DNA of 64,000 nt from Saccharum officinarum. Its lineage: Eukaryota; Streptophyta; Magnoliopsida; Poales; Poaceae. How positions within the stretch are numbered: position 1 is the first letter of the stretch; the number at the start of each line of letters is the position of its first letter. A program made the translations under genes and the position numbers. The stretch is from assembly GCA_020631735.1 (NCBI GenBank), contig CM036170.1, positions 67,099,737-67,163,736 of the forward strand. Reading direction: 5' to 3'. This document shows, piece by piece, positions 52,655 to 64,000 of this stretch. Below the pieces are notes generated by a model. It ran no database searches and had not been told where the DNA came from. It was given only the letters and a program-made list of their open reading frames with translations.

Positions 52655-53215
52655 TTAAGAGCATCTCAAAGAGTTTTCTTAAACTCACTCTCTAAATCAT
52701 CATTTGAAGAGTCATTTAAATAAATATAACTTGACATCTTTCAACTCTCCAATGGTTTCTCTATATTCTGTCCATACTTTAGAAAACTGCATCTTTGACT
52801 AGCTAGAAATCTAGAAGAGAGAATGGCTATATTTGAAGATCTAGTTAAATAAATAAGATACTTTTTCACCATAATATCTATTTCTATCAATTAAGAAAGA
52901 TATGAAAAGGCTCTTATTGTTGCTCTAAATGCATCTTCAGGAGTTTTTCTTAAATTCACTCTCTAAAGAATTATTTGGAGAGCTGTTTGAAAATCACTCT
53001 CTCTATATCTTTTCATCATCCAACTGTTTATCTATACCTTATGCACATTCTAGCTAGCCCCGCTCTCTATCTTTGGCAAGCGAGAAATCTGGAATACAGG
53101 ATGACTATATTTGAAGATCTAATTAGAAATAGTTGGAGGGTATTTTTAATCAAAGTCTTTATTCTTGTCAATTAGAAAAAATATAAAGAGGCTCTTGGAA
53201 TTTCTCTGAAGTTAA
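52655..53215. mobile_element. Two tandem ~270-bp MITE-like copies
   Basis: The units 52660-52925 and 52926-53210 share a start (GAGTTTTTCTTAAATTCACTCTCTAAA-like, written here only in type), a GAAATCT, ATTTGAAGATCTA centre and a GAGGCTCTT...CTCTAA end. The ends are inverted to each other (TTAGAGCA/TGCTCTAA). Identity is roughly 75-80% by eye. It is a head-to-tail dimer of a nonautonomous element with no coding content. Confidence 0.6.
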
Positions 53216-54330
53216 GTAAAACCACACCTGTGGCTAGCCACATTCTATAGTAAAAATAGAGTGTTTGGTTGGTAATTAACGTGAGACAAAATCAGTGTGG
53301 CTGTAACTTGGATTGCTCTGCCACAAAAGTTTGGCAAAAACCTATGGTAGCTGTTTGGATTGTTGTCATATGTTGGTAAAAACTTACAAGCACAAGATAA
53401 ACTGGAGATTTCATGAAACAATACCGTTCTAGGAAAATGAAGTATTACCAAACAAAAGGAATATATGGGTTTGGTGAAACATTAACATTCTAGTAACACC
53501 CAGTTTAAATTACAAAATCAGCATCCTGTCAACTACATGACCTATCCATTCTTCATTATCACACTTGTTCATCGAACAACCACCATCATAAGATAAATCC
53601 TATAGGTTATAATGCCTTCTTTCTCACAAAAACTTGAAGACCCATGCATGTAGAGTATTAGGACTTGCGTTGCATGACCAGTCATGATTACCTTTCTTCT
53701 CTTTAGATGCCAAATATTCACCAACAAGAACCCTCCACTCAGAGTTACATGAGGGTTAATTAGTAAGCTGTGCCATTTCTAGAGCAACGGTTGCAGGAGA
53801 TGCTTCCCGAGTTGATTTCATCACCATAGTGATTCCATGTATTGGTAGTAGTCTGATGTTTTTCTCGAGAGATCGATGTAAATTAGAATTATGAGTAAAT
53901 TAAGAAAATAAAAGATTTTAGATGAGAAAGTGGTAATAGACAAAGAAACTATTAAAAAAAGGTTTGGTTGGTTAGAAATGGTTCGGGTTCCGATACAAAA
54001 TTGTTTAGAAAGCTATTTAGGAGATTGTTGGAGAAGGATAAAATTTAAGTTTGTTATTTCTTCTGTTAGTTGCTAGATCTATTAGTTTAGAAAGTAATAA
54101 TTATGAGTAGAATGCATGAATAGTTCATTAACTTGTGAGGGTGTGTCGATTTGGTCCATTAGGTTTTAAAGTGCATTTTTGGGTTCAAAATCTTGATCAA
54201 TTGTGCATAATAAGTCTATATCCCTTCATTTTATGTTTATATTTGTAGAAACCCCCCTATATTTATTTTTCTTTCATAAGCTTACCCTTCACATGCAAAG
54301 AGTCTGGATCGGGGCGTGCACGGGGTGCAG
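53216..54330. other. AT-rich intergenic sequence
   Basis: The stretch 53260-53460 has GTGTTTGGTTGG and CCAAACAAAAGG near its ends, suggesting a degraded MITE. A minus-strand stretch at about 53860-53640 could be an old gene fragment, but it has stops and no domain I recognise. The rest shows nothing. Confidence 0.4.
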
Positions 54331-56563
54331 TGAAAGTCCGTAGTTTGGTTTTGGCGAATTGATGAAACCTAGGACTAACCTTTGTATCTAAGTGGATGAT
54401 TTAGATAAAGGTGGTCATTGAATATGAGACATGACATTGACTCATGTGACCAAGATGATGAAGACCAAAATGATGCTTGGCTCGATGGACCAGTTGTGAG
54501 GGTGAAGGGCAAGTCGAGGCTTCGAAGCGAAGGACCATGCGATGGTGAAGCTTGAGCAAGACTTGGCGCCGACGGACCGATGCAACGGTGAAGAGCAAGT
54601 GAAGTCAAGGTCGATGGATCGAGACGATCATGTGATGATATGAAGTGGATCCTATCTTTTGGAGAAACAAAATGGGCTCAAGGCAAAGGTATAACCATAG
54701 GGCCATTTTGTTTTGCACTCAAGACACCATAGAGGGTGTGAGTGGTTTAGGATCGATAGCCGAACAATTAAGAGGGGAATTCTTATCGGTTATTCGATGC
54801 ACGGGTGCCACTAGGTGAATTCATGAAGTGCATTGCATGTAGGGCCTAGTGAGCTAACTGGAAAACCTTCGAAAATGTTTATGAAAAGGCTAACACACGT
54901 GCACAAGGTGGTGATCACTTGTTGGTGTTGGCACATTTGCGAAGGCGTTGAAGTTTAAGCGGTAGAGAGGATTTGGGTCTCTCTCTCTCTCCCGCCGAGC
55001 TTGCAAGCGCGGGATTCAGACGTTTCTGGGAACTTGAAATGCCTATTTTCCACTACGCCGGAAGTCAGAAAAGAAACGGAGGCGAATGGAGGTCACAGAG
55101 GTGACCGGACGCTGCACCGGACGCGGTCATGGTATGACCGGACGCGTCTGGTCAGTACAGCGCAAACGCAGGTGTTAGGGTTTGCAACCGGCGTGTCCGG
55201 TCACTCGTGGGACCGACGCGTCCGGTCAGGTGCCCAGAGGGAACTGCGGTTCATGAGGACGATCGAACACGAGGCGCGTCCGGTCACACGCGATCGGACG
55301 CGTCCGATCGTTGAGGAAGCTTACTGGACTCTAACCGGACACGGGCACTGTCGCGTCCGGTCGTTGCGAGGGGCGCGTCCGGTCGTTACTTCGCAGGCGC
55401 GCGATGCTGTGCGATCGGCGCGTCCGGTCGTTGACTGGAGCGCATTCGGTCACTCGGGACCGGCGCGTCCGGTCGTTCTGAGAAGCGCGTCCAGTCATAG
55501 GGTTTGACCGTTGGCATAGTGACCGTTGGAGGATCGGACGCGGTTGAGCGCGTCCGGTCAGTTATGACCGGCACGTCCGGTCATCCCGAAAAAATCCAGT
55601 GAAGGGGTATAACGGCTCTATTTGGATGGGATGCTTATAAATACTTGTTGGCCGGCCCTTGGGGAGGTCTCTCGTGATTTCTAACATTCTTGTGCATCCT
55701 TTGAGCTAGAGTCTCCTCCCACTCATCTCTCTTGCTTGATTGCAAATCAAAAGTGAGATTGAGTGATCCCAAAGTGCATTGCATAGCTTGAGGACATCTA
55801 GTGGCACTTGTGGGTGGTTTAGCCGGTGGATTTCTTGTTACTCTTAGAGAGTACCGCTCCTAGCCGGCTTGGAGATTGTTGGAGGCGTTGGCAAGAGAAG
55901 GTGATTGTTCTTGGCCACCTCCGGTTGATTGTAAGAGGTTCTTGTGCTTTCCTCGGCGGAGCGCCAAAAGCAACTCTATTACATTGCGCGTGTCATTGAG
56001 TTACCTCAGTTGAGAGTGGTGTCTTGCGGTGCCTTGCGGGGCGTGCCTTGAGGGGCAAGTGACTTGAGGGTCACACCGAGGAAACCATCTAAGTGTTGGT
56101 CGGCATAACCGGTGACGTAGCTTGTCGGTGCAAAAGTGAACACCGGGTGAACAAAAATATTGTGTCTCTTATCTCCCGGTGATTGGTTTTCATATTGAGT
56201 TGTTGTCAATATTGATTGATTGTATATCATCTTGGTGATTGGCAACATCTTCACTCCACCGTTGGTATAAGATACACAATCCTCTCTCTTGCATTTACAT
56301 TTACTAGATTATCTTGTGTAGCTCTAATGGTAGCCTTTGCTAGCAGTTGTTAGCTTGCTCACTAGCGTAAAATTAGTGATCTAGCCCTTGTGTGAACTAG
56401 AGATCATAATCTACTAGACTTGTGGATAGGAGGCTTGCATCACAACCTTAGGCTAAGCAAAACTCGCTTTATGCCATTTGTTATTCTAACAAGTTTGTTT
56501 AGTGGTTCTTGTAGAATTTTTTATAGGCTATTCACCCCCCCTCTAGCCATCTAGGACCTTACA
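54331..56563 (+). repeat. 5' LTR of family C
   Basis: 2233 bp, TGAAAGTCCGTAG to GGACCTTACA. It contains the CGCG-motif array (55100-55585), two AACGG-core sites including an exact minus-strand TCCAACGGTCA at 55519-55529, and TATAAATA at 55636-55643. Confidence 0.88.
55100..55643 (+). promoter_or_regulatory. LTR promoter module of family C
   Basis: About 15 CGCGTCCGG/CCGGACGCG-type motifs are followed by AACGG-core sites (55504-55530), then TATAAATA. The first ~150 bases of the array are nearly identical to the family A LTR, whereas the element bodies differ strongly. Confidence 0.5.
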
Positions 56564-56578
56564 AGTGGTATCGGAGCC
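56564..56578 (+). promoter_or_regulatory. Primer binding site of family C
   Basis: AGTGGTATCGGAGCC directly follows the LTR and is identical to that of family B. It is complementary to initiator-Met tRNA with one mismatch. Confidence 0.8.
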
Positions 56579-56623
56579 GTGGTCACCATTTTAATCAAGG
56601 CTTAACATCCTTCGGTGTGAAAA

Positions 56624-58687
56624 ATGGCTCAAATTGTGTTCAATCATGTTGGGAGCAAGCCACCGTTCTTTGATGGTGTTAGTTCTTTTGCTCATTGGAA
56701 GAGAAAGATGACAATGTACCTTGGTTCTATTCATGAGAGAGTTTTGCAAGTCACCGAGAATGACTTTGCTATCATTGATCCCGATTATCTCACCGATGAA
56801 GATAGAGCAAATAGAACATGTAATAGAATGGCTCTCAATACACTTTACAATAATATTGACACAAAAGTATTTGAGGGCATCAAGGATTTGGAATTGGCAA
56901 ATGAAGTGTGGACAAGGTTGAGTAAAACATATGAGGGCACTAAGGTTGTGAAGAGTACCAAGCTATATGGGCTCAAGAGTGAGTTTGAGAACTTCAAGAT
57001 GAAAGAAGAAGAAATAATCTTAGAGATGTTTCATAGATTGCAAGTAATTGTGAATGATCTCAAGAGCTTAGGGCACAAGACACAAGACCAAAATTTTTGC
57101 CACAAGTTCTTGTTGAGCTTACCAAGAAAATTCAAAATGTTGATCATGATACTACAAAGAGATGGGCTTGAAACAATGAAGCCCAATAATTTGCTTGGAG
57201 AGGTATTAACATATGACAAGTATGATCAAGATGTTGATGAGAAGGAGAAGGAGGAAGAAAAGAAGAAGATGACCGTGGCATTCAAGGCCATCTCCTCCAA
57301 GGGCAAAGCTACCATCATTGAAGAAGAAGAAGACAATAATGAAGATGAAGATTATGAAATTGATGATGAGGCATTTGCTTTTGTAGTCAAGAAAATGGGT
57401 CACGTGTTCATTAAGAGAAGAGGCTTCAAAAAGAGAAATGACAATTTCAAGAGCAATGAGCAACAAAGGAAGTGCTTCAATTGTGATAGCACCGAACATC
57501 TTCTAGCTGATTGTCCCTATGACAAGAAGAAGAACAACAAAAGGGGCAAGTTTGAGAAGAAAAAGAGAGAAGCCAAGATAACTTTCAAGAAGGGCAAGAA
57601 TGGAGCCTATGTGGTCACTTGGGAAAGTGATGATGAAGAAGAAGAAGAAGAATCATCCAACAAGGCGTTTGCTTCCATTGCTATCAACAAGAAGCCATCA
57701 CTATTTGATTCATCCTCTTCATGCTTCATGTCCAAAGAAGCTAAGGTATTATATGATGAGAGTGATGATGAAAGTGAAATAGAATATGCTCATGATAGTG
57801 ATAATGATAATGATAATGATAGTGAAAATGATGATGATGAACCAACTAAAGAACAACTATATGACTTGATGTAATAAACTAGAGATATAGCTATTGCCAA
57901 GAACAAGGAGTGTAAGAAGCTTTCAATAAAAGTAGCAATACTTGAGAAAGTTCTTGGTGAGCTTAAGACCACTCATGAGAGTCTACTGGAAGACCATGAG
58001 GATCTTGGTAAAGCTCATTCCAAGCTTGAAAAGGCTCACTCATTGCTACTTGAGCAACAAGCAAAGAAGGAGGTTGTCGTATCATGTGATATAGGTGTTA
58101 CATGTGATATAATTGATGAATCCTTTTATAAACCTATCATCATGACTAATGCTAACCCTTCTTATAGCTCTTCATCCACCACCACCAACTCTACCTTCAC
58201 TACTAGTGATGGTCTCACTTGTGATACCTCACTAATGGTTGAGAATGAGACTCTCAAGAGAGAGGTGGATGAGCTCACTCACGCCCTAGGCAAGGCCTAT
58301 GGTGGTGAGGCCCGCTTGCTTAAGTACTTGGGTAGCCAAAGGTTCTCTCTTAACAAAGAGGGATTGGGCTACACCCTCAAGAAAGGCAAGTCGGCCTTTG
58401 CAACTGCAAAGCCTAGCTTTGTGAAGAGCAATAGTCGGTTTTGCAATAGATGCAAGCAAGTTGGGCACTTAGAGCATAATTGCAATAAAAAGAACCAAAG
58501 CAAGAAATTTGTCAATGCTATACCTTTTGATTATTGCTATGTGCTTACCAAAGGTGTGAAGGGTGTGCAAGCTAAGTTTATTGGTACACCCATTGTTGGC
58601 CCAAAGAAGAAGGCTATTTAGGTACCAAAGAGCTTAGTTACTAACCTACAAGGACCCAAGTAAAAATGGGTACCTAAGCTTCATTGA
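56624..58687 (+). pseudogene. Family C gag (four internal nonsense codons)
   Basis: A single frame of 687 codons from ATG 56624 to TGA 58685-58687 has internal stops at 57872 and 57875 (TAA TAA), 58619 (TAG) and 58661 (TAA). It is collinear with family B gag: UBN2-type domain with VSSFAHWKRKM, knuckle CFNCDSTEHLLADC near 57474, acidic repeats, coiled coil, second intact knuckle CNRCKQVGHLEHNC near 58443, and end WVPKLH. At 58619 and 58661 family B has Trp and Gln codons, so single transitions explain those stops. No frameshift is seen, unlike B. It would form the particle shell. Confidence 0.85.
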
Positions 58688-58698
58688 TTTGCTTGTAG

Positions 58699-61600
58699 GT
58701 CAATTACAAAGCCGGAGGAAGGCATTGGATTATTGATAGTGGGTGCACTCAACACATGACCGGTACATCAAGAATATTTGACTCAATCAATGACAATAAT
58801 AGTGGTGTTGATTCTATCACATTTGGCAATAACAAGAAAGGCAAGGTTATTGGCTTGGGCAAGATTGCAATATCAAATGACTTGAGTATCTCCAATGTGT
58901 TGCTAGTTGAAAGCTTGGATTTCAATCTTCTATCCGTGGCACAAATATGTGATCTTGGTTACAAATGTATCTTTGGGGTTGATGATGTGGAAGTCATTAG
59001 TATGGATGGTTCAAATGTGGCATTCAAGGGCTTTAGATATGAGAATCTCTACCTAGTTGACTTCAATGCTAGAGAAACTTCTTTGACAACTTGCTTAATC
59101 TCCAAATCAAGCATGGGTTAGCTTTGGCATAGAAAGCTTGGTCATGTTGGCATGAAACAATTGAAGAAGCTTACAACTCACAATCTTGTCAATGGTTTGA
59201 AAGATATTGAATTTGAGAAGAATAAGCTTTGTAGTGCATATCAAGCCGGGAAGCAAGTTGGAAGCTCACATCCAAAGAAGAGTACAATGAGCACATGCAA
59301 AGCATTTGATTTGATGCACATGGATCTATTTGGCCCAACAACATACTCAAGCATAGGTGGTAATAAGTATGGTTTTGTCATAGTGGATGACTTCACAAGA
59401 TTCACATGGGTATTCTTTCTTAGTGACAAAAGTGAAGTGTTTGACACCTTCAAGACATTTCTCACTAGAGTTCACAATGAGTTTGAGATTAGAATTAAGA
59501 AAGTGAGAAGTGACAATGGAAGTGAGTTCAAGAATACAATAATTAAAGAACTTTGTGATCACTATGGCATTGGACATCAATTCTCGGCCAAGTACACTCC
59601 ACAATCAAATGGCCTAGTTGAGAGAAAGAATAGAACATTGCTTGATATGGCTAGATCAATGCTTCATGAGTACAATGTGAGTCAATCTTTTTGAGATGAA
59701 GCAATCAATACCGCTTGCTACTACATCAATAGACTATATTGTCATCCATTGCTAGAGAAGACCCCATATGAGCTACTTCATGGAAGAAAGCTCAATATTT
59801 CTTACTTTAGAGTGTTTGGTTGCAAATGCTATATCTTGAAGAAGGGCACTAGATTGGGAAAGTTTGACAAGAGATGTGATGAGGGGTTCCTACTTAGTTA
59901 TTCAACTACAAGCAAAGCTTATAGAGTTTGGAACAATTCAAGTGGCATTCTAGAAGAAGTCTATAATGTGCAATTTGAAGAAACCAATGGGTCACAAGAT
60001 GAAGAAGAGAATCTAGATGATGTTGGTGAAACTCAATTGGTGGAAGCAATGAAGAACATGGACATTGGGGACATTAGAGCAAAGCAAGTAATTGATATTC
60101 AAGATGATAATAAAGATCAAGTGCTCAATTCTCCATTCAAGCTAGCTAGTGACTCTCAAGTGCAAGATCATGGTGCTAGCTCATCTCATCAAGATACATC
60201 AAGTGATCAATCAAGCTCAAGCAATCAAGTGCAAGTACTCCAACCATAACATGTTGCAAGAGATCACCCCATTGATAGTGTTATTGGTGATATTAGAAGT
60301 GGTGTGCAAACAAGACCAATATTGACTATGTTTTGTCAGCATGCATCATTTGTGTCAACCTTAGAACCAAAGAAAATAGAAGAAGCTTTGAGGGATGCCG
60401 ATTGGATCATGGCTATGCAAGAAGAACTTAATAATTTCACAAGAAATGATGTTTGAGAATTGGTAGAAAGGCCAAATGACTACAATGTGATTGGCACCAA
60501 ATGGGTGTTCAAAAACAAGCAAGATCAAGATGGCATTGTGGTGAGAAACAAAGCAAGACTAGTTGCTCAAGGTTACACTCAAATAGAAGGTCTTGACTAT
60601 GATGAGACATATGCTCCCGTGGCAAGATTGGAAGCAATAAGGATTCTATTGGCTTATGCTTGTGCACACAACATCAAATTATATCAAATGGATATCAAAA
60701 GTGCATTTCTCAATGGGATCATCAATGAGTTAGTCTTTGTTGAGCAACCTCTTGGATTTGAAGATGACAAGAAACCCAACTATGTGTACAAGTTGAAGAA
60801 GGTTTTATATGGCTTAAAGTAAGCACCTAGAGCATGGTATGAGAGGCTAAGAGATTTCATTCTCTCTAAGGGATTCAAGATGGGCAAGGTTGATACAACT
60901 CTATTCACCAAGAAGATTGGGAATGATCTATTCATAGTGCAAATATATGTTGATGACATCATCTTTAGATCAACCGATCAAGCTTATTGTGAAGAATTTG
61001 GTGCTATGATGGCCAAAGAGTTTGATATGTCTATGATTGGTGAACTTAGCTACTTCCTTAGTCTCCAAGTCAAACAACTGAAGAATGGGACATTTGTGAG
61101 TCAAGGGAAATACATAAGGGACATGTTGAAGAAATTTAGAATGGAAGATGCAAAGCCAATTTCAACTCCAATGGGTACAAATGGCAATTTGGATAGTGAT
61201 CTTGATGGCAAAATGGTGAATCAAAAGGAATTTCGGTCTTTGATTGGAAGTCTACTCTATGTCACCGCATCAAGGCCGGATGTCATGTTTAGTGTTTGCA
61301 TGTGTGCTAGATATCAAGCCTCACCTAGAGAGAGTCATCTCACGGCCGCAAAGAGAATATTGAGGTACTTGAAGCAAACAAGAGATGTTGGACAATGGTA
61401 TCCCAAGGGGTCAAAGTTTGAATTGATTGGATATTCGGACTCCGACTATGGGGGTTGCAAGATCAATAGAAAGAGCACAAGTGGCACATGTCAATTACTT
61501 GGAAGATCACTAGTGTCATGGTCCTCAAAGAAATAAAATAGTGTGGCAATCTCTACCGCCGAAGCCGAATATGTGAGTGTGGGGAGTTGTTGTGCACAAT

Positions 61601-61899
61601 TGCTTTGGATGAAATCAACTTTGAAGGATTATGGTCTCAACTTCAAGAATGTGCCATTGTTATGTGATAATGAAAGTGCAATCAAGATGATACAAAACCT
61701 AGTTCAATATGGAAGAACAAAGCATATTGACATAAGGCATCATTTCATTAGAGATCATCAACAAAAGGGAGATATTGCCATTGAAAGTGTTGGCACCGAT
61801 GATCAACTTGCCGATATTCTCACCAAGCCACTTGATGAAAAGAGGTTTTGCAAGCTAAGGAATGAATTGAACATTCTTGATTTCTCAAACATGAGTTGA
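58699..61899 (+). pseudogene. Family C pol: protease, integrase, RT, RNase H (six in-frame stops)
   Basis: One frame of 1067 codons opens right after CTTGTAG at 58692-58698. It holds protease (DSGCTQHMTG), GAG-pre-integrase (LWHRKLGHVG), integrase with [15 protein letters not shown] and NGLVERKN, reverse transcriptase with YVDDI near 60946-60960, RNase H with YSDSDYGG and STAEAEY, and end LADILTKPL. Stops lie at 59119, 59692, 60247, 60454, 60820 and 61534. Family B has Trp at the first, second and fourth, and Gln at the fifth and sixth. Hence five of six fit single C-to-T or G-to-A changes. A cysteine of the pre-integrase zinc site is Tyr here (CSAY at about 59230). The copy is inactive. Confidence 0.88.
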
Positions 61900-62977
61900 A
61901 TGCATCCCATCCACTTATTGACATGCCTCTCCTTCGATATTGCAAGGTAAAAGTTGATTGACATGTCATTCATCCTATGCTAAGGACTTGCTAGAGCATG
62001 TAGACATAATAAGTGGTACACATGAGCATTCATGATAAATCAAATGAATTTGATGGATATATGTTACCACTATTGCTTCTATGCTTATTTTGATCTAGTG
62101 GTGGCGTATGACATGTTTGTGAGCTTGTAAACCTAGTGTTGAATCTAGAAGATTTGCTATAAGTGTTTAATTCAACATAGGCAAGATAACCCTTATTATG
62201 AGGTGTGAAGAAGCTTGTCTTTGGTTCAAACCGAATTAAATATCTTTGGCAAGTATTCTAGGTTGAACCAAATTTGATAAATTCTAACCTACTCCATCAA
62301 ACATTGTTTTCTCTCCACAATTTGATCCCATTTTTGGGTAAGTTGTTGACAAAGGGGGAGAGAAAAAGATGATTCAACATGATAAAGCGGTAAATAAAAT
62401 TTTGATGCACACAAGTAGGGGAGCAAGCTCATAAACAAAGTTGTTGCATTTATTGTGCATTCTCATATGACTTGCTCATTGCACATGTATTTAAATTCAA
62501 TATACATGCTTGTGTGGTGCAATGCTAGTATAGAACTTGAATGATGAAATGATCTACTAGCATGCATAGGAATAGTTTACATGTGGTATCTAGACATGCC
62601 TTAAACTTTACAAGTGGTCCAAGAACCTTTACATATAATGTTGATCTCACGGGGTTCTTGAGTTGTGATGGATGTCTAGTTACTTCATGATGCTAAGGAT
62701 GGTGTAAAAGCAACTCCGATTGGTATCACGCTTCAAAGGTCCATTTCTTACACCTTAGCATCATTTTGGTAGAATTACTCTCTCAACACTTCTATCAATG
62801 CATATGTGCAAAGCTTTCAATCCAAACTCTATGCACATATGTAGAGAGCTAATGCTACCAAAACCGAGCTTGTGATAATTGTCCAAACTTTACTTATGAG
62901 CAAAATGATTGGACAAGTATGACAAGTTCAAAACTTTTATTATCAAAATCATCTTTGTGAGGGTTGTCATCAATTAC
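61900..62977 (+). other. Noncoding region between pol and polypurine tract of family C
   Basis: No env-like ORF. The stretch 61900-62560 is clearly similar to the matching region of family B (minus strand) and, near 62395-62600, to family A (18455-18620). Shared words include CACAAGTAGGGGAGCAAGCTC-type sequence (described, not spelled in full). This suggests a conserved 3' noncoding signal. Confidence 0.6.
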
Positions 62978-62991
62978 CAAAAAGGGGAGAT
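62978..62991 (+). promoter_or_regulatory. Polypurine tract of family C
   Basis: CAAAAAGGGGAGAT directly before the 3' LTR, identical to the tract of family A at 19034-19047. Confidence 0.82.
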
Positions 62992-64000
62992 TGAAAGTCC
63001 CTAGTTTGGTTTTGGCTAATTGATGAAACCTAGGACTAACCTTTGTATCTAAGTGGATGATTTAGATAAAGGTGGTCATTGAATATGAGACATGACATTG
63101 ACTCATGTGACCAAGATGATGAAGACCAAGATGATGCTTGGCTCGATGGACCGGTTGTGAAGGTGAGGGCAAGTCGAGGCTTCGAAGCGAAGGACCATGC
63201 GATGGTGAAGCTTGAGCAAGACTTGGCGCGACGGACCGATGCAACGGTGAAGAGCAAGTGAAGTCAAGGTCGATGGATCGAGACGGTCATGTGATGATAT
63301 GAAGTGGATCATATCTTTTGGAGAAACAAAATGGGCTCAAGGCAAAGGTATAACCATAGGGCCATTTTGTTTTTGCACTCAAGACACCATAGAGGGTGTG
63401 AGTGGTTTAGGATCGATAGCCGAACTATTAAGAGGGGAAGTCTTATCGGTTATTCGATGCACGGGTGCCACTAGGTGAATTCATGAAGTGCATTGCATGT
63501 AGGGCCTAGTGAGCTAATTGGAAAACCTTCGAAAATATTATGAAAATGCTAACACACGTGCACAAGGTGGTGATCACTTGTTGGTGTTGGCACATTTGCG
63601 AAGGCTTGAAGTTTGAGCGGTAGAGAGGTTTGGGTTCTCTCTCCCTCCCGCCGAGCTTGCGAGCGCGGGATTCAGGCGTTTTTGGAACTTGAAAATGCCT
63701 ATTTTCCACTACGCCGGAAGTCGGAAAAAGAAACGGAGGCGAACGGAGGTCACAGAGGTGACCGGACGCTGCACCGGACGCGGTCATGTATGACCGGACG
63801 CGTCCGGTCAGTACAGCGCAGATGCGGGTGTTAGGGTTTGCAACCGGCGCGTCCGGTCACTCGTGGACCGGCGCGTCCGGTCAGGTGCCCAGAGGGAACT
63901 GCGGTTCACGAGGACGATCGGACGCGAGGCGCGTCCGGTCACACGCGATCGGACGCGTCCGATCGTTGAGGGAGCTTACTGGACTCTAACCGGACGCGGG
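62992..64000 (+). repeat. 3' LTR of family C, truncated by the window end
   Basis: It starts TGAAAGTCCCTAG and follows the 5' LTR (54331 on) with a few percent differences, both substitutions and 1-base indels. The window ends inside the CGCG-motif array, which begins near 63760. Confidence 0.88.

Larger units (their letters stand above)
54331..64000 (+). mobile_element. Ty1/copia element, SIRE/Maximus type, family C (3' LTR truncated by window end)
   Basis: 5' LTR 54331-56563, primer site, gag (56624-58687), pol (58699-61899), polypurine tract and 3' LTR from 62992 to beyond 64000. The internal region is collinear with family B, but coding parts are closed by in-frame nonsense codons without frameshifts. 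U3 sequence is almost the same as in family A. The target duplication cannot be checked because the right end is outside the window. Confidence 0.9.

Noticed and set aside
53640..53860. Minus-strand gene fragment
   Set aside because: Some stretches read like protein but are interrupted by stops, and I recognise no family. Too weak to list as a gene.

Overview
The window reads as nuclear DNA of a grass, most likely an Andropogoneae species of the sorghum/sugarcane/Miscanthus/maize group (inference). The signs are GC-rich monocot genes, many Tourist-, Stowaway- and hAT-like MITEs, and three-quarters of the window occupied by LTR retrotransposons with grass-type signals: initiator-Met primer sites in the Ty1/copia elements and a TGGCGCCCACCG primer site in the Tat-type Ty3/gypsy element. 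There are only three conventional protein genes and one truncated tRNA gene.

Layout. (1) 618-6701 (+): a complete six-exon gene for a CCDC25-like NFACT-R/coiled-coil protein (215 aa). Its first intron carries a 1.9-kb foldback transposon with ~720-bp, ~98% identical inverted arms and a perfect 8-bp target duplication. (2) 7902-9146 (+): an intronless LRR receptor-like protein with a signal peptide, one membrane helix and almost no cytoplasmic tail. (3) 10427-11020: a hAT-like MITE. (4) 11313-24417: a gag-only Ty1/copia element (family A here), followed in direct repeat by the first half of a second copy that is full of 1-base deletions and ends at a 100-N gap. (5) 24518-24560: the 3' part of tRNA-Arg(ACG), cut by the gap. 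(6) 25473-27983 (-): a two-exon alpha/beta-hydrolase of the At4g10955 type with one apparent 1-base frameshift. (7) 29067-52641: a Tat-lineage Ty3/gypsy element with a 78-bp tandem-repeat block and an antisense extra ORF. A young SIRE/Maximus-type Ty1/copia element (family B, minus strand, 30398-40943) is nested in its gag. (8) 54331 to the window end: another SIRE/Maximus-type element (family C, plus strand), full length except that its 3' LTR runs off the window.

How the parts relate. Families A, B and C share LTR ends, primer site, polypurine tract and a U3 region with arrays of a near-palindromic GACCGGACGCGTCCGGTC motif. The arrays lie upstream of AACGG-core sites matching the mitosis-specific activator consensus and then a TATA box. 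Family A has no pol and is probably mobilised in trans by B/C-type machinery. The Ty3/gypsy element and family C are inactivated mostly by in-frame nonsense codons explicable as C-to-T or G-to-A transitions. Family B and the region around the gap differ instead by 1-base indels, which look more like sequencing or assembly error than decay.

Limits: all counts and alignments were made by eye. Family names rest on motif recognition, with no database search.
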